A stretch of DNA of 64,000 bases from an uncultured Alphaproteobacteria bacterium (GCA_949878575.1 CATLAX010000002.1:191378-255377), one strand, 5' to 3'. Positions 44,378 to 53,866 are shown, counted from the first letter of the stretch. The notes: generated by a model from the sequence alone, not told the origin. Translations and numbers: made by a program.

Positions 44378-45289
44378 CTATTGGGCGTTTTCCTGTTGCT
44401 CTGCCGCGCGGGCGGCCGTTTCTATTTGCAACAGCTGATTTTCCAAGGCCGTCCGCTCAGACGATTTGTATCCTGTTTCCGGACTGGGGGTCGGCGCCGT
44501 CTTCGGCTTTTCCGCCGGTTTTGATTTTGGTGCACTTTTTTCCACAGGGGTCGTTTTCGTCTGTGCCTTTGCCTTTGGCTTTTCCGCCGGTTTCGCAGGC
44601 GCGGGCTTTTCCGCAGGCTTTGGCACGGCGGCGGTTTCCGCCGGGGCCGGGGCCGGCGTCACTGTTTCCGGCGCCGGGGCGGGTTCCACAGGTGCGGGCG
44701 CCGGCTGATCGGACACGGCCGGATTTATAAGATTGTTATAAATCTCCATCGCTTCCTGTGTGCCGGCAACATCACGCTGCAACAATTTGTTTTCTTCGCC
44801 CGGCAAAAACCATTTGTCCAGTTTCACCGCGGTTAACTGCATAATCGGACGAGTTCTGGCGTCCACAATCCAACGCGGCAACATCGGTGCATCGGAATAA
44901 TACCACAACGCCCCCCAATAAAACACCCCCATAACCACAATACCGCGGATAATGCCAAATATTACCCCCAGAGTGTGGTCTGTGACATTCATCATGCTTT
45001 CCTGAATCTTGTCGCGCAGTTTCTGATTAAAGAATCCCACAACCAGCAAGATTACAAAAAACACGATGAAATAAGAGGACACCAGTGTTCCGACCGTAGA
45101 TTCGCTTAAACCGAACCACTGTTGCAACAGGCCGTCCAACAGGGGCGAAACAAATCGCGCGGTTATCGCGGCGACAACCCACGACAGGGTTGCCACCGTT
45201 TCATATATGCCGCCGCGAATTGTGGCCCACACGGTTGACGCCAGTATGACGCCAATGTATATGTAATCAAGACTTGTCAGATTAAACAT
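44378..45289 (-). CDS. CvpA-family membrane protein with Pro-rich tail
   Basis: This 303-residue protein has an N-terminal CvpA domain (residues 1-170) with about four membrane helices, including LDYIYIGVILAST and GVIFGIIRGIVVMGVFYW. The C-terminal 110 residues are an Ala/Pro/Lys/Glu-rich disordered tail. CvpA proteins are linked to envelope integrity and colicin V export, but the molecular role is not defined. It is the last gene of a pair with the thioredoxin-fold protein upstream. Confidence 0.78.
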   Translation of the reverse strand: MFNLTSLDYIYIGVILASTVWATIRGGIYETVATLSWVVAAITARFVSPLLDGLLQQWFGLSESTVGTLVSSYFIVFFVILLVVGFFNQKLRDKIQESMMNVTDHTLGVIFGIIRGIVVMGVFYWGALWYYSDAPMLPRWIVDARTRPIMQLTAVKLDKWFLPGEENKLLQRDVAGTQEAMEIYNNLINPAVSDQPAPAPVEPAPAPETVTPAPAPAETAAVPKPAEKPAPAKPAEKPKAKAQTKTTPVEKSAPKSKPAEKPKTAPTPSPETGYKSSERTALENQLLQIETAARAAEQQENAQ

Positions 45290-45317
45290 ACCTTATCCCG
45301 ATGTTTTCGCAGTTTGC

Positions 45318-45890
45318 TTATTTGCGCTTGCCCTTTTTAACCAAAACGAAGCCCAGACCTGCAACCAGAACAATCAACAGTCCCCAGAACCAAATCGTGG
45401 AATTACCGCCATCTTTTTCCGCAGCGGCCGCAGCATCAGCGGCATTATATTCTACAACAGCATTCGCGCGGTCCGCGTTGGCGGCCTTAAAACCCTCGGC
45501 ATCCTTTGCCATTTTGGCCTTGTTATCAGCAGCGGCTTTTTTGTCACCGTCCGACATGTCGGCCTCTACGGCGTTACGCATTTCCTGCTGCATGAAATCG
45601 GCATACCCCTGGAAACACTTTTCACCGATAACCATTACCGGAACGCCGCCGTTGTCATATTCGCACTTGGTCAATGTTTCCTGAAATTTGGGCAGATTCG
45701 CCTCATCCATCACATTAACCTCTGTCACGGACAGTTTCGGATATTCATATATCAGGGTATTATTGATAAATTCACGCGCATGGTGGCAGTGCGGGCATGT
45801 CGGTGAATAATAGACCGTTATGTCCGCCGCAGACGCGGAGCCAACAAAAGCCAAACCCAAAACGGCCGATAAAATTGATGATTTTTTCAT
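45318..45890 (-). CDS. Membrane-anchored periplasmic glutaredoxin/thioredoxin-fold protein
   Basis: This 190-residue protein has a signal peptide to about residue 21, then a thioredoxin-like fold with the redox motif SPTCPHCHHA (CPHC, about residues 31-34) and a cis-Pro region GGVPVMVIG. A charged helical linker and a C-terminal membrane helix (about 165-185) with basic end follow. It should act in the periplasm on disulfides, tethered to the inner membrane. CvpA is encoded 28 bases downstream. Confidence 0.78.
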   Translation of the reverse strand: MKKSSILSAVLGLAFVGSASAADITVYYSPTCPHCHHAREFINNTLIYEYPKLSVTEVNVMDEANLPKFQETLTKCEYDNGGVPVMVIGEKCFQGYADFMQQEMRNAVEADMSDGDKKAAADNKAKMAKDAEGFKAANADRANAVVEYNAADAAAAAEKDGGNSTIWFWGLLIVLVAGLGFVLVKKGKRK

Positions 45891-46037
45891 TTTTTCTCCT
45901 TGCTGTTAATGCTTGGATTATAAAAATCTGGCCGCGCGGGTGCAAGACCTTTTTAAACAAAATTTGCAAAATTTTCCTGTTGTGCATGCGGCGACACATA
46001 CGCACAATATGCAGTATACAGAACAAGGAGAACATAA

Positions 46038-46625
46038 ATGTTTGCATTATCCCAATTTCCGTTGCCGTACGCCCAGGACGCCCTGGCGCCGTACATCAGC
46101 GAACAGACCCTGCACTATCACCACGGGGCGCATGTTGCAACATACATAAAAAACTTAAACGATTTGATTGCTGGCACAAAATATGCGGACATGCCGTTGA
46201 TTGAAATAATCCGCGAAAGCAAGAAAAACAACGACAAAAAAATCTTTAACAACGCGGCACAGGTATACAATCACGATTTCTTTTTTCACTGCATGACGCC
46301 GGATGCAAAAAAAATGCGGATACCCGTCAAAATTTCCGAGGCGTTCGGCGGCGAAGACGCTTTTCACCAGGAATTCCGCACCGCGGCCCTGTCCGTTTTC
46401 GGCAGTGGCTGGACATGGCTGGTCACGGACGGCGCCGAATATAAAATCATAACCACGGCAAACGCGGAAACACCCGTGGCAGACGGCATGCGCCCGCTGT
46501 TGACACTGGACGTGTGGGAGCACGCATACTATCTGGATTACCAGAACCGGCGCGGCGAATTCATAGACGCATTTTTGGACAACCTGGTCAACTGGGATTT
46601 TGTCGCAGAAAACATGAAAGAATAA
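46038..46625 (+). CDS. sodB: Superoxide dismutase (Fe type)
   Basis: This 195-residue cytoplasmic superoxide dismutase has metal ligands in HYHHGAHV, the NHDFFFHCM segment and DVWEHAYYLDYQN. The ligand Asp-Val-Trp and the fold-typical GSGWTWLV are present. The sequence pattern is of the Fe/Mn family; Fe use is likely but not certain. AAGGAG lies eight bases before the ATG. Its presence fits an anaerobe or microaerophile that must survive oxygen. Confidence 0.9.
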   Translation: MFALSQFPLPYAQDALAPYISEQTLHYHHGAHVATYIKNLNDLIAGTKYADMPLIEIIRESKKNNDKKIFNNAAQVYNHDFFFHCMTPDAKKMRIPVKISEAFGGEDAFHQEFRTAALSVFGSGWTWLVTDGAEYKIITTANAETPVADGMRPLLTLDVWEHAYYLDYQNRRGEFIDAFLDNLVNWDFVAENMKE

Positions 46626-46652
46626 AAAACCGGGGCGCGCCCCGGTTTTTTA
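46623..46652. terminator. Bidirectional terminator
   Basis: The stem AACCGGGGC/GCCCCGGTT has a two-base CG-rich loop with A and T runs. Confidence 0.85.
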
Positions 46653-48035
46653 ATAAACATCGTATATGACGGGCGTCTTGTTTATGGTGTATATCCGCCC
46701 GCTGTTTTTACGGTTGTAAAATATGTACAGCACGTTTGATATTTCGTCCCCGGCCACCCACGGATTTGCCGTTCCCATAACCTGGCGCTGGGTATTGTAT
46801 GGAAAAACGCGATGGAACGTGTTGTCAAACACACGGGTGTACGTATCGCGGAAAGACGCGCTGGTCACCATGTTCATGATTATTATACCGTCATCGGCCA
46901 CGCGCGATTTTATCCGCGACATAAACTCCGCCGTGATTAGATTTTCCGGAATCTGATAAGAATTTGAATAAACATCCAATATAATCAGGTCGTATTTTTC
47001 CGGGGTGTTTTTTAAATACTGGCTGGCGTCTCGGACAACGAACTGTTTGTTGGGCGTCAGTTTGGATCGCAGAAAATGACTCTCGGAAATATCGCGCAGA
47101 CGCGCCTCTATATCCACAAATGTATACTCGTTGAAATCATCGTTCAGGCCGGCCGTAAATCCGCCCGCCCCCAAAACCAGTATCTTGCGACGGCGGTCGC
47201 GCGGCATGTTGTATATAAAGTTTTCATTTATATAATTTATGTATTCGGCCCCGGCGGCATACTGCGGATAATACACAGACATCGGCAGACCGTTCATATA
47301 CAGCACGCGGACGCTGTCGTTGCCCTGTACGGATATTGTGGAATTTGCATTGTTTACAATAATACCGAAATATTTTTCCTGAACCCGGTCGCTGTTTATC
47401 ATTACGCACCCGGCCAGTATCAGCACTCCAACGGCAAACACATACGGCCGGGCGCGCGTTATCAGCGCCCCCATCAGCGCCAGCGCAACAATAAACATAA
47501 CCGTATGATTAACCCCGATAAACGGCATCAGCGCCAGTGTTGTCGCCACAGACGCCGCAACGGAGCCTATCGTATCCCACGCCATTATATTGCCGGCATA
47601 GTTTGTGTTGTATTTATGCAATATGCGCGACAGCAGCGTCGTGTTGTATCCGAACAGAAACGGCCCCACAGACAGGAACAAAAATGAAAATATAAACGTC
47701 TGAACAACACCGCTGGTCACGCCCAACCGGTAAAGCAGCTCAAAATATTTTGACACAAACGGGAAAGACGCGGCAAAAACAGCAAAAGCCGATATTGTCA
47801 AAAAGCTGCCGGCCAGTATTCGCCGCGCGCGGCCCGCGGAAAACTTTCCGCGCGTCCCCAGAAAATACCCAAGCGACATAAATCCCATAAACGTACCCAT
47901 TATAATGCTGGTAATCACGGCCGAACTGCCGACAAAAAAGGCCAGCTGGCGCAATACGACCAGTTCCAGCGCCATGCTGACAAAACCGTTTAGAAATATA
48001 AGAAAAACAAGCCACAGATGTAATTTTTTCGCCAT
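46650..48035 (-). CDS. Spermidine-synthase-like domain fused to a membrane transporter-like region
   Basis: In this 461-residue protein the first 220 residues form about six membrane helices. From about 235 it has a spermidine-synthase-like methyltransferase fold (ILVLGAGGFTAGL, FVDIEARL, DLIILDVYSN). Such membrane-fused SpeE-like proteins are widespread, but their substrate is unsettled. The SAM-type GAGG motif is kept. It probably uses a polyamine or related amine, by inference. Confidence 0.7.
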   Translation of the reverse strand: MAKKLHLWLVFLIFLNGFVSMALELVVLRQLAFFVGSSAVITSIIMGTFMGFMSLGYFLGTRGKFSAGRARRILAGSFLTISAFAVFAASFPFVSKYFELLYRLGVTSGVVQTFIFSFLFLSVGPFLFGYNTTLLSRILHKYNTNYAGNIMAWDTIGSVAASVATTLALMPFIGVNHTVMFIVALALMGALITRARPYVFAVGVLILAGCVMINSDRVQEKYFGIIVNNANSTISVQGNDSVRVLYMNGLPMSVYYPQYAAGAEYINYINENFIYNMPRDRRRKILVLGAGGFTAGLNDDFNEYTFVDIEARLRDISESHFLRSKLTPNKQFVVRDASQYLKNTPEKYDLIILDVYSNSYQIPENLITAEFMSRIKSRVADDGIIIMNMVTSASFRDTYTRVFDNTFHRVFPYNTQRQVMGTANPWVAGDEISNVLYIFYNRKNSGRIYTINKTPVIYDVY

Positions 48036-48099
48036 GTAACAACCTCTCTTTCCGCGAACGCGATACTAATAAAAAAATAAAAACATGGCAACGTAATTT

Positions 48100-48399
48100 T
48101 TAATGCGCGTTCAACAGGCGGACGTCGTCAAATTCCGGATGCCGGCTAAACATCGCCGCCGCAAAAGGACACAGTGCAACAACCTTTCTTTTCTGGTGGC
48201 GGGCGACATTTACCACCGCCGTCACCAGCCCCAGCCCGACATGCGCACCACGGTAAGCCTCGTCCACCTCTGTATGGTCTATAATCATTTTATCCGCACC
48301 TGTCGGCACGAATGTAATCTGGCCAACGGGCCGCCCGTCACAATTTGCATAAAAACCCTGGCCGTCGTCAAACAGTATATATTCTACATCGTATGCCAT
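48100..48399 (-). CDS. Small GNAT-type N-acetyltransferase
   Basis: This 99-residue protein matches the short GNAT family (YjdJ-like): VGQITFVP, HTEVDEAYRGAHVGLGLV, then CPFAAAMFSRHPEF. The acetyl-CoA loop RGAHVGLG is recognisable. The substrate is unknown. It lies alone on the minus strand between the spermidine-synthase-like gene and ldh. Confidence 0.78.
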   Translation of the reverse strand: MAYDVEYILFDDGQGFYANCDGRPVGQITFVPTGADKMIIDHTEVDEAYRGAHVGLGLVTAVVNVARHQKRKVVALCPFAAAMFSRHPEFDDVRLLNAH

Positions 48400-48464
48400 A
48401 GCGTTCCCCGTTTCTTAAACAAAATTATAACACAGCCGATGCGGAACCTTTAATAGGGTTGTTA

Positions 48465-48497
48465 TCCAAAAAGACAAGCGGGGCCGCGGCCCCGCTG
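48465..48497 (-). terminator. Terminator of ldh
   Basis: The stem AGCGGGGCC/GGCCCCGCT is followed on the minus strand by TGTCTTTTTGG. Confidence 0.7.
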
Positions 48498-48500
48498 TTG

Positions 48501-49430
48501 TTAAATTGCATCATAATTTTTACGTATAATCCCGGCACTGCGGCGCAATGCGGCGCCTTCAGCCGCGGACAGTTTCGGCCGCAATGTCGCCAGTACGCCC
48601 GCGCCCCCAACGATACGCGGCAAAGACATGGCAACCGCACCCCGCCCCGCGCCGTCGGACATACTGACGGTTAAAATGCGGCGTTCGTCGTTTGCAATGC
48701 ACCGCACCAGATCAGCCACCGCCGCACCTATGCCGTCCCAGGTCGCGCCGCGGCCGCGTATTATTTCATATGCAGCGTTGCGAACGCGGTATTCTATTGT
48801 CTGGCGCGTGGCAGCTGTCAAAGGATGCTTGGTCTGGCGACAAAAATCATCCAGCGCAACCCCGCCGATACATGCCGGCGCCCAGGCCACGACACTGCTG
48901 TCGCCGTGTTCGCCCAGAACATATGCGTTTATGGACTGCGTTGATACCGACAACTGACGCGCCAGAATTGTCCGCAGACGCGCCGTATCCAGCATTGTGC
49001 CCGTACCTATCACACGCGCCGCCGGCAATTTCGCCAGCCGCCGCGCCAGCATAACCATCACGTCCAGCGGATTTGTCACGACTATTAGCTTTACATGCGC
49101 CGCATCAACATTTGCCATGACGCGTGGAATTATGTCTGAGATAACCGCCACGTTTTTATGCAGCAGGTCCGTGCGTGTTTCGCCGGGCTTTTGATTTGCG
49201 CCGGCGGCAATTATCACAATGTCAGAACCGCGCACCCCGCGGTAATTGTTTACGGCGGTAATCTTTACATCATATGAAAACGCCGCCGCATGCCCCAGGT
49301 CTTCGGCCGCCGCACGCGCGCGCAGACCATCGCGGTCAAACAAAACCATTTCCCGTGCCAGACCGGTTCCCGCCACCGCTGTGGCAACCGCGGCACCGAC
49401 ACTGCCTATGCCTATAATCGCTATTTTCAT
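48501..49430 (-). CDS. ldh: L-lactate dehydrogenase
   Basis: This 309-residue NAD-dependent enzyme has a Rossmann motif GIGSVGAAVA, substrate loop GANQKPGETR with Gln at the position that separates lactate from malate dehydrogenases, VTNPLDVM, and the catalytic GEHGDSS. It should reduce pyruvate to lactate at the end of glycolysis. ATG follows GAGAGAG. It is read alone and stops before a terminator. Confidence 0.85.
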   Translation of the reverse strand: MKIAIIGIGSVGAAVATAVAGTGLAREMVLFDRDGLRARAAAEDLGHAAAFSYDVKITAVNNYRGVRGSDIVIIAAGANQKPGETRTDLLHKNVAVISDIIPRVMANVDAAHVKLIVVTNPLDVMVMLARRLAKLPAARVIGTGTMLDTARLRTILARQLSVSTQSINAYVLGEHGDSSVVAWAPACIGGVALDDFCRQTKHPLTAATRQTIEYRVRNAAYEIIRGRGATWDGIGAAVADLVRCIANDERRILTVSMSDGAGRGAVAMSLPRIVGGAGVLATLRPKLSAAEGAALRRSAGIIRKNYDAI

Positions 49431-49464
49431 ATTTCTCTCTCCATCTTTGCCTTTGTGTCATTAT

Positions 49465-49500
49465 ATCAAAAAACCGGGGATTTCGCCCCGGTTTTTTTTA
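49465..49500. terminator. Terminator of proS
   Basis: The stem CCGGGG/CCCCGG with A and T runs lies between proS and ldh. Confidence 0.85.
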
Positions 49501-50934
49501 ATACGATTTTGCAACGAACACGTATTCGGGATCGGCGTCATCCAGACAACGGCGCGAAATTTTGTACTGTTCCATGATTGCATCAAATTCCGGCGCCAGT
49601 GTCAAATCATATTTCAGACGGAAAAAGCCGGTTTTACCCGCAGACAGCGCCGCGGACAATTCCGCCAATGAACCGACATTATGTATCATTTCCGCATTGC
49701 GGCGCAGAACCGCATCGTACATGTCGCGCTGCATCGCGGCCAGCATTTCACGCGCGGACGCAACGAAATCCGCAACGGCAATGGTCTGCTTTGACGCGCG
49801 CCCCAAATCACGGCGTGTAACGGTTAATGCGCCAGCATCCATTTCACGCGCACCGATTTCCACACGCAGCGGAACGCCGCGCTTAATCCATTTCCACATC
49901 TTGTCCGGGGCGCGCATGTCGCTGGTATCGGCCAAAACACGAATGCCGTGCGCCCTTAAATCATCGGCCAGCTTTTCCGCATACGCATTTAAACCCTCTG
50001 TATCATCGCCGCGCACAATGGGAATAATCACAACCTGGTACGGTGCAACCGCGGGTGGCAAAACCAGACCGTCGTCATCACTGTGCGTCATAAACAGGCC
50101 GCCCATCATTCGCGTTGACGTTCCCCAGCTGGTCGTCCACGCATGATGCAGCGCGCCGTCCGTTCCCAGATATTGAATGCCAAAAGATTTTGAAAAATGC
50201 TGGCCCAAATCGTGGGACGTGCCGGCCTGCAGCGCCTTGCCATCCTGCATAATCTGTTCCGCCGTATATGTGTGGTCGGCGCCGGCAAATCTTTCCTCAG
50301 GCGTTTTTTCACCCATGATGGCGGGGATGGCCAAAACCTCGCGCATGTAATCGCCGTACAGTTTATGCATACGGCGCGCATCCTTGTTCGCCTCGTCATG
50401 CGTTGCAAACACATTGTGGCCTTCCTGCCAGTTGAACTCCGACGTGCGCAGGAACATACGCGGACGCATTTCCCAGCGCATGACATTCACCCACTGATTT
50501 AGCTTCATCGGCAAATCGCGATAGGATTGAACCCAGCGGGACATGGCCTCGCCTATTATTGTTTCTGAGGTGGGGCGGATTATATACGGATCGGTTAATT
50601 TGGATTCCGGGTCCGGTTGCAACACGCCGTCAATCTGCTTTAAACGATAATGCGTTACAACCGCCGCCTCTTTGGCAAAGCCCGCGACATGTTCCGCCTC
50701 GCGGTTAAAAAACTCAATCGGTATCAGCAGCGGGAAATTTGCGTTTTGAACACCGACGGCCTTTATCCGCCTGTCCATTTCATCGCGCATCAATTCCCAT
50801 ATCGCCCAACCGTACGGCTTTACCGTCATGCATCCGCGAACCGGCGCATTTTCCGCCAAATCGGCCGCCGTTATCAAATTCTGGTACCATTCGCTGAAAT
50901 TTTCCGCGCGCGTGGGTGTAATTGCTGTCTTCAT
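49498..50934 (-). CDS. proS: Prolyl-tRNA synthetase, archaeal/eukaryal type
   Basis: This 478-residue class II synthetase charges tRNA-Pro. It has the short type without the bacterial INS editing domain, with ENAPVRGCMTVKPYGWAIWE, the motif-2-like RWEMRPRMFLRTSEFNWQEGH, and a C-terminal Tyr (VAKSY) typical of this class. Most Alphaproteobacteria use the bacterial form. It overlaps plsC by four bases (ATGA), so an essential gene is translationally coupled to a lipid gene. Confidence 0.92.
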   Translation of the reverse strand: MKTAITPTRAENFSEWYQNLITAADLAENAPVRGCMTVKPYGWAIWELMRDEMDRRIKAVGVQNANFPLLIPIEFFNREAEHVAGFAKEAAVVTHYRLKQIDGVLQPDPESKLTDPYIIRPTSETIIGEAMSRWVQSYRDLPMKLNQWVNVMRWEMRPRMFLRTSEFNWQEGHNVFATHDEANKDARRMHKLYGDYMREVLAIPAIMGEKTPEERFAGADHTYTAEQIMQDGKALQAGTSHDLGQHFSKSFGIQYLGTDGALHHAWTTSWGTSTRMMGGLFMTHSDDDGLVLPPAVAPYQVVIIPIVRGDDTEGLNAYAEKLADDLRAHGIRVLADTSDMRAPDKMWKWIKRGVPLRVEIGAREMDAGALTVTRRDLGRASKQTIAVADFVASAREMLAAMQRDMYDAVLRRNAEMIHNVGSLAELSAALSAGKTGFFRLKYDLTLAPEFDAIMEQYKISRRCLDDADPEYVFVAKSY

Positions 50935-51761
50935 TTTCTTATCTCTTTGTCTTTTAATTCCATATATTTGTCCGACACCACTTTCTGAAGTGTGGCCGCT
51001 ATCTGCTTTCTGTCCATCGCCCCGAGCGACGCCGGCGGCAATACGGTTATGTCAACCCTGAAACCGCCCACAACCATTATGTGAAACAGTTGTGAAAAAG
51101 CGCTGCGTTCACGCGGCGCGCGGGGACCGGCATCCTGTTTCGCATTGTCAAAATAGGCATAGTGTGTCGCCATATCTTCGTCCGATATCGGTGTTCCGTC
51201 ACGGCCGCGATACACTGTCACCATGGGCTGCACCGCAACATTTGAATTTTCAACAAAGCTAAACAGCGTGCTTTTAAAAGGCTTTACATACGCACCGTTT
51301 GTTGTCGTACCCTCAGGAAACAGGAACATGGGATATTTTACATTTTTAACGGTCTGCTGCACCACCGCCAGGGCATCCGCCGCATGTGACGGACGGCGGT
51401 CAACGAATATTACCCCGAACTTTTTTGCAACCCACCCGACAACAGGCCATGATTCCAGCTCTTTTTTTGCAACAAAGCTGCCGCCGAATGCGACCGGAAA
51501 CGTTGCAATTTCAAAAATAGATATATGATTTGTTATAACCAGCAGCGGACGGTGACGGGTTAACGCCCCGAACACACGCACGCGTATTCCGGCCGTTTTT
51601 AACAGGAACCACATGAACACGCGCATATACCAGACGGAAACGCGCCCCCGCGGCAACAAAACAATCACCGGCAGCTGCAGCCCCACCAATAACCAGAACA
51701 GCGAAAATTTTACCGCCGCAAAAAACGTGTTAAAAATATTTTGTTTTCGCACCCGCGCCAT
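50931..51761 (-). CDS. 1-acylglycerol-3-phosphate O-acyltransferase-like (OlsA/PlsC)
   Basis: This 276-residue PlsC-type acyltransferase has an N-terminal membrane helix. The catalytic motif is normally HX4D, but here NHISIFEIA gives His and Glu, an oddity. FPEGTTTNG is the substrate motif. In the operon it lies behind an OlsB-like protein, so the acceptor may be lyso-ornithine lipid rather than lysophosphatidate (OlsA role). The ATG at 51761 is preferred to the in-frame 51809. Confidence 0.78.
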   Translation of the reverse strand: MARVRKQNIFNTFFAAVKFSLFWLLVGLQLPVIVLLPRGRVSVWYMRVFMWFLLKTAGIRVRVFGALTRHRPLLVITNHISIFEIATFPVAFGGSFVAKKELESWPVVGWVAKKFGVIFVDRRPSHAADALAVVQQTVKNVKYPMFLFPEGTTTNGAYVKPFKSTLFSFVENSNVAVQPMVTVYRGRDGTPISDEDMATHYAYFDNAKQDAGPRAPRERSAFSQLFHIMVVGGFRVDITVLPPASLGAMDRKQIAATLQKVVSDKYMELKDKEIRK

Positions 51762-51772
51762 AATTGTCCCCG

Positions 51773-52147
51773 TTAATCTGCTGTTCCACGCGTCTGAACC
51801 ACGTCCCACTTTGTCACGTTGTCCGCATCGTCAAACGCAACAAACAGGTTTGTCTCAGAATAAACGTACGCATCCTGCCACCATGACATCACCCATCCGA
51901 CGACAGGCAAAATCCAGTGATAGCGACCATGGCCGCGAACAGTCTTGTACTCGTAATATTCTGCGCCATCTTTTTCAAAAATCAAGTTCGGCGTTCCAAA
52001 CGCCGCACGAACATCGGATTTTGTTTCAACCGGCGCCATCTGGCGAGCAATTTTCCCGCGCGACGACCCCAGTTTGGAATTGCCGACCTTTGCACTGCAC
52101 CCGGCGCATAAAATCAATACCGCCGCCAGTATTGCCGCCCGTTTCAT
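51773..52147 (-). CDS. Small lipoprotein, BamE/SmpA-like
   Basis: This 124-residue protein has signal peptide and lipobox CAGC (about residues 14-17). The mature part (VKSDVRAAFGTPNLIFEKDG, EYYEYKTVRG) resembles the SmpA/BamE fold that pairs two helices with a beta sheet. This is a resemblance only. Its start overlaps the stop of the preceding lipoprotein by one base. Confidence 0.6.
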   Translation of the reverse strand: MKRAAILAAVLILCAGCSAKVGNSKLGSSRGKIARQMAPVETKSDVRAAFGTPNLIFEKDGAEYYEYKTVRGHGRYHWILPVVGWVMSWWQDAYVYSETNLFVAFDDADNVTKWDVVQTRGTAD

Positions 52148-52788
52148 CACCGCCCCCCGCAATTTGTTATTTTTGCCGGCGCGACGTCAAAATCAACCCC
52201 GAACATGCGGCGCCATTTGTCACGCTGTTTTTGCGGAATATCCGCCGCACGATCCGACAGTTTAAAACTGTTGCGCAATGCAACGCCGTCCGCCCCAACG
52301 CGATTTTCCGCCCGAATCAAATCAAAGTGGCCGATGTAAGAAACACGCCCGGGGCGCACCGTAAAGCGGATTCGGCAATCCCCCTGATAATTTTCATCCG
52401 TTTCAACGTGCGTCGTCGTGATTGTCGTGTTTCCGGCGGACGATGTCGTCGTATAAACATACTGCAGATACAGATTTGTAACCTCATACTCGCCAATGGT
52501 CAGCATGGCCGTATCATAATCCCGCACGCCCTTTTTGGTGGACAGAAAAAACACTTCGCCCGACTGCAGGTTTTTGAACGCAATTCCGTCAGTGTAATTT
52601 TTTCCAAACCAGCCGTCATCGGAAACATTGTCCGACAAAGACACTATTACCTGGCCGCGGGCGCCGGATGAAAACAGTTCCGGTTGAAAATTATGCGTCG
52701 CGTTCAACAGATCGCCGTCCCCGGGGGTGCGCGGAAAGGCGCACGCCGCCAAAACCATCGTCAACGCATACAACGCCGTCTTTTTCAT
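52147..52788 (-). CDS. Lipoprotein of unknown function
   Basis: This 213-residue protein has signal peptide and lipobox LAAC (about residues 13-16). The mature part is rich in beta segments (GQVIVSLSD, YLQYVYTTT). No family is recognised. It overlaps the OlsB-like gene by four bases (ATGA), so it is strictly part of that operon and may serve envelope lipid or protein homeostasis. Confidence 0.6.
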   Translation of the reverse strand: MKKTALYALTMVLAACAFPRTPGDGDLLNATHNFQPELFSSGARGQVIVSLSDNVSDDGWFGKNYTDGIAFKNLQSGEVFFLSTKKGVRDYDTAMLTIGEYEVTNLYLQYVYTTTSSAGNTTITTTHVETDENYQGDCRIRFTVRPGRVSYIGHFDLIRAENRVGADGVALRNSFKLSDRAADIPQKQRDKWRRMFGVDFDVAPAKITNCGGR

Positions 52789-53756
52789 TCGCGTTCCGCC
52801 CCGTCCGCGACATCGGCGGAATCATCGCGATATTCGGCATCCGCCGCATCCTCGCGCAGCAAAAATTCAACGAACGCACCCATAACCTTCATCGGGCCGG
52901 TTACCGGGAACGATATTATCTTGCCGATTGTGCGCATGGTGCCGCCGGCCGCATCCGCATCCAAACCGGCCAGCGCGTTTTCGCGCCCCAGAAAATGCTT
53001 TTGATATGCGGGCGCAATATTTTTTGTCTGCAACATTACGAACACGTCGTATGAATTAAACGGCCCGTCTATGAACACGCCGCGGCCGAACGACGCCCCC
53101 AGGCGCAGATACCCCTTTACCAGCGGGGTCATTTCCTTTTGCGCCATATCCTTGTCAACAAAAACCTCAGGCAAAATGTTCATGCGCGACATTTTCGGAT
53201 TCAAACCGTCCGCAAAATTTTCCGTTATAACACGCGCCCGCAAATTCAACGGCGACAAATGATTGTAATACAGGTATGATATTGCCTGGGCGGATGCAAC
53301 CGGGTTTTTCCCAACCCACGACGCAACACCGAACAGTATCGCGATTTTATGGCGCACGACGTATTCACCCAGCCCCGCCCACAGCATTCGCATAACCAGC
53401 GCGTTTTCACGATATTCGCGCGCAACGCATGCACGGGACATTTCGGCGATATTGCCGCGCGCCTTTTTTATCTTTGATATGTCAAATTCGCTTTCCGTGT
53501 AAAATCCGCCCATTTTTTCCGCGGCATTACGGCTGATTATGCGGTATGTTCCGACAATTCGGCCCGCATGCAAAACAATCATATAGTCGGCATGGCGGTC
53601 GTATGAATCATATTCCTCGCGCAGGGCCTTTTGCTCTTCTGTGGCGGACGCCCCCTCTTCTTCTACGAACACCTCGTAACGCAGTGCGCGAACCTGTCTG
53701 CGCTCATCACGGTTGCGGGCCAGGCGAACCTCGTAATCGCGAACTTTGATAGCCAT
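52785..53756 (-). CDS. olsB: L-ornithine N-acyltransferase OlsB-like (GNAT)
   Basis: This 323-residue protein matches the OlsB/ornithine-acyl-ACP acyltransferase family: LRYEVFVEEEG near residue 25, YDRHADYMIV, IVGTYRIISR, EMSRACVAREYRENALVMRMLW near 110-130. It should make N-acyl-ornithine from acyl-ACP, the first step in ornithine lipid synthesis. The second step may use the PlsC-like protein three genes downstream. The C-terminal 60 residues are acidic and less conserved. Confidence 0.8.
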   Translation of the reverse strand: MAIKVRDYEVRLARNRDERRQVRALRYEVFVEEEGASATEEQKALREEYDSYDRHADYMIVLHAGRIVGTYRIISRNAAEKMGGFYTESEFDISKIKKARGNIAEMSRACVAREYRENALVMRMLWAGLGEYVVRHKIAILFGVASWVGKNPVASAQAISYLYYNHLSPLNLRARVITENFADGLNPKMSRMNILPEVFVDKDMAQKEMTPLVKGYLRLGASFGRGVFIDGPFNSYDVFVMLQTKNIAPAYQKHFLGRENALAGLDADAAGGTMRTIGKIISFPVTGPMKVMGAFVEFLLREDAADAEYRDDSADVADGAERE

Positions 53757-53866
53757 AAATTATGTCCTTTGTATGTATATAATGGGAAGAGTATCAAAGA
53801 TTCCCCCCGTTCGCAATTATTATTATTTTTAATGATTTTACTGTAAAACGCAAACTTGCGAACAGG

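Noticed and set aside
51613..52671. A 352-codon open frame on the plus strand
   Set aside because: It is antisense to plsC and two lipoprotein genes that have lipoboxes and translational overlaps. The product is Arg/Pro/Thr-rich without motifs.
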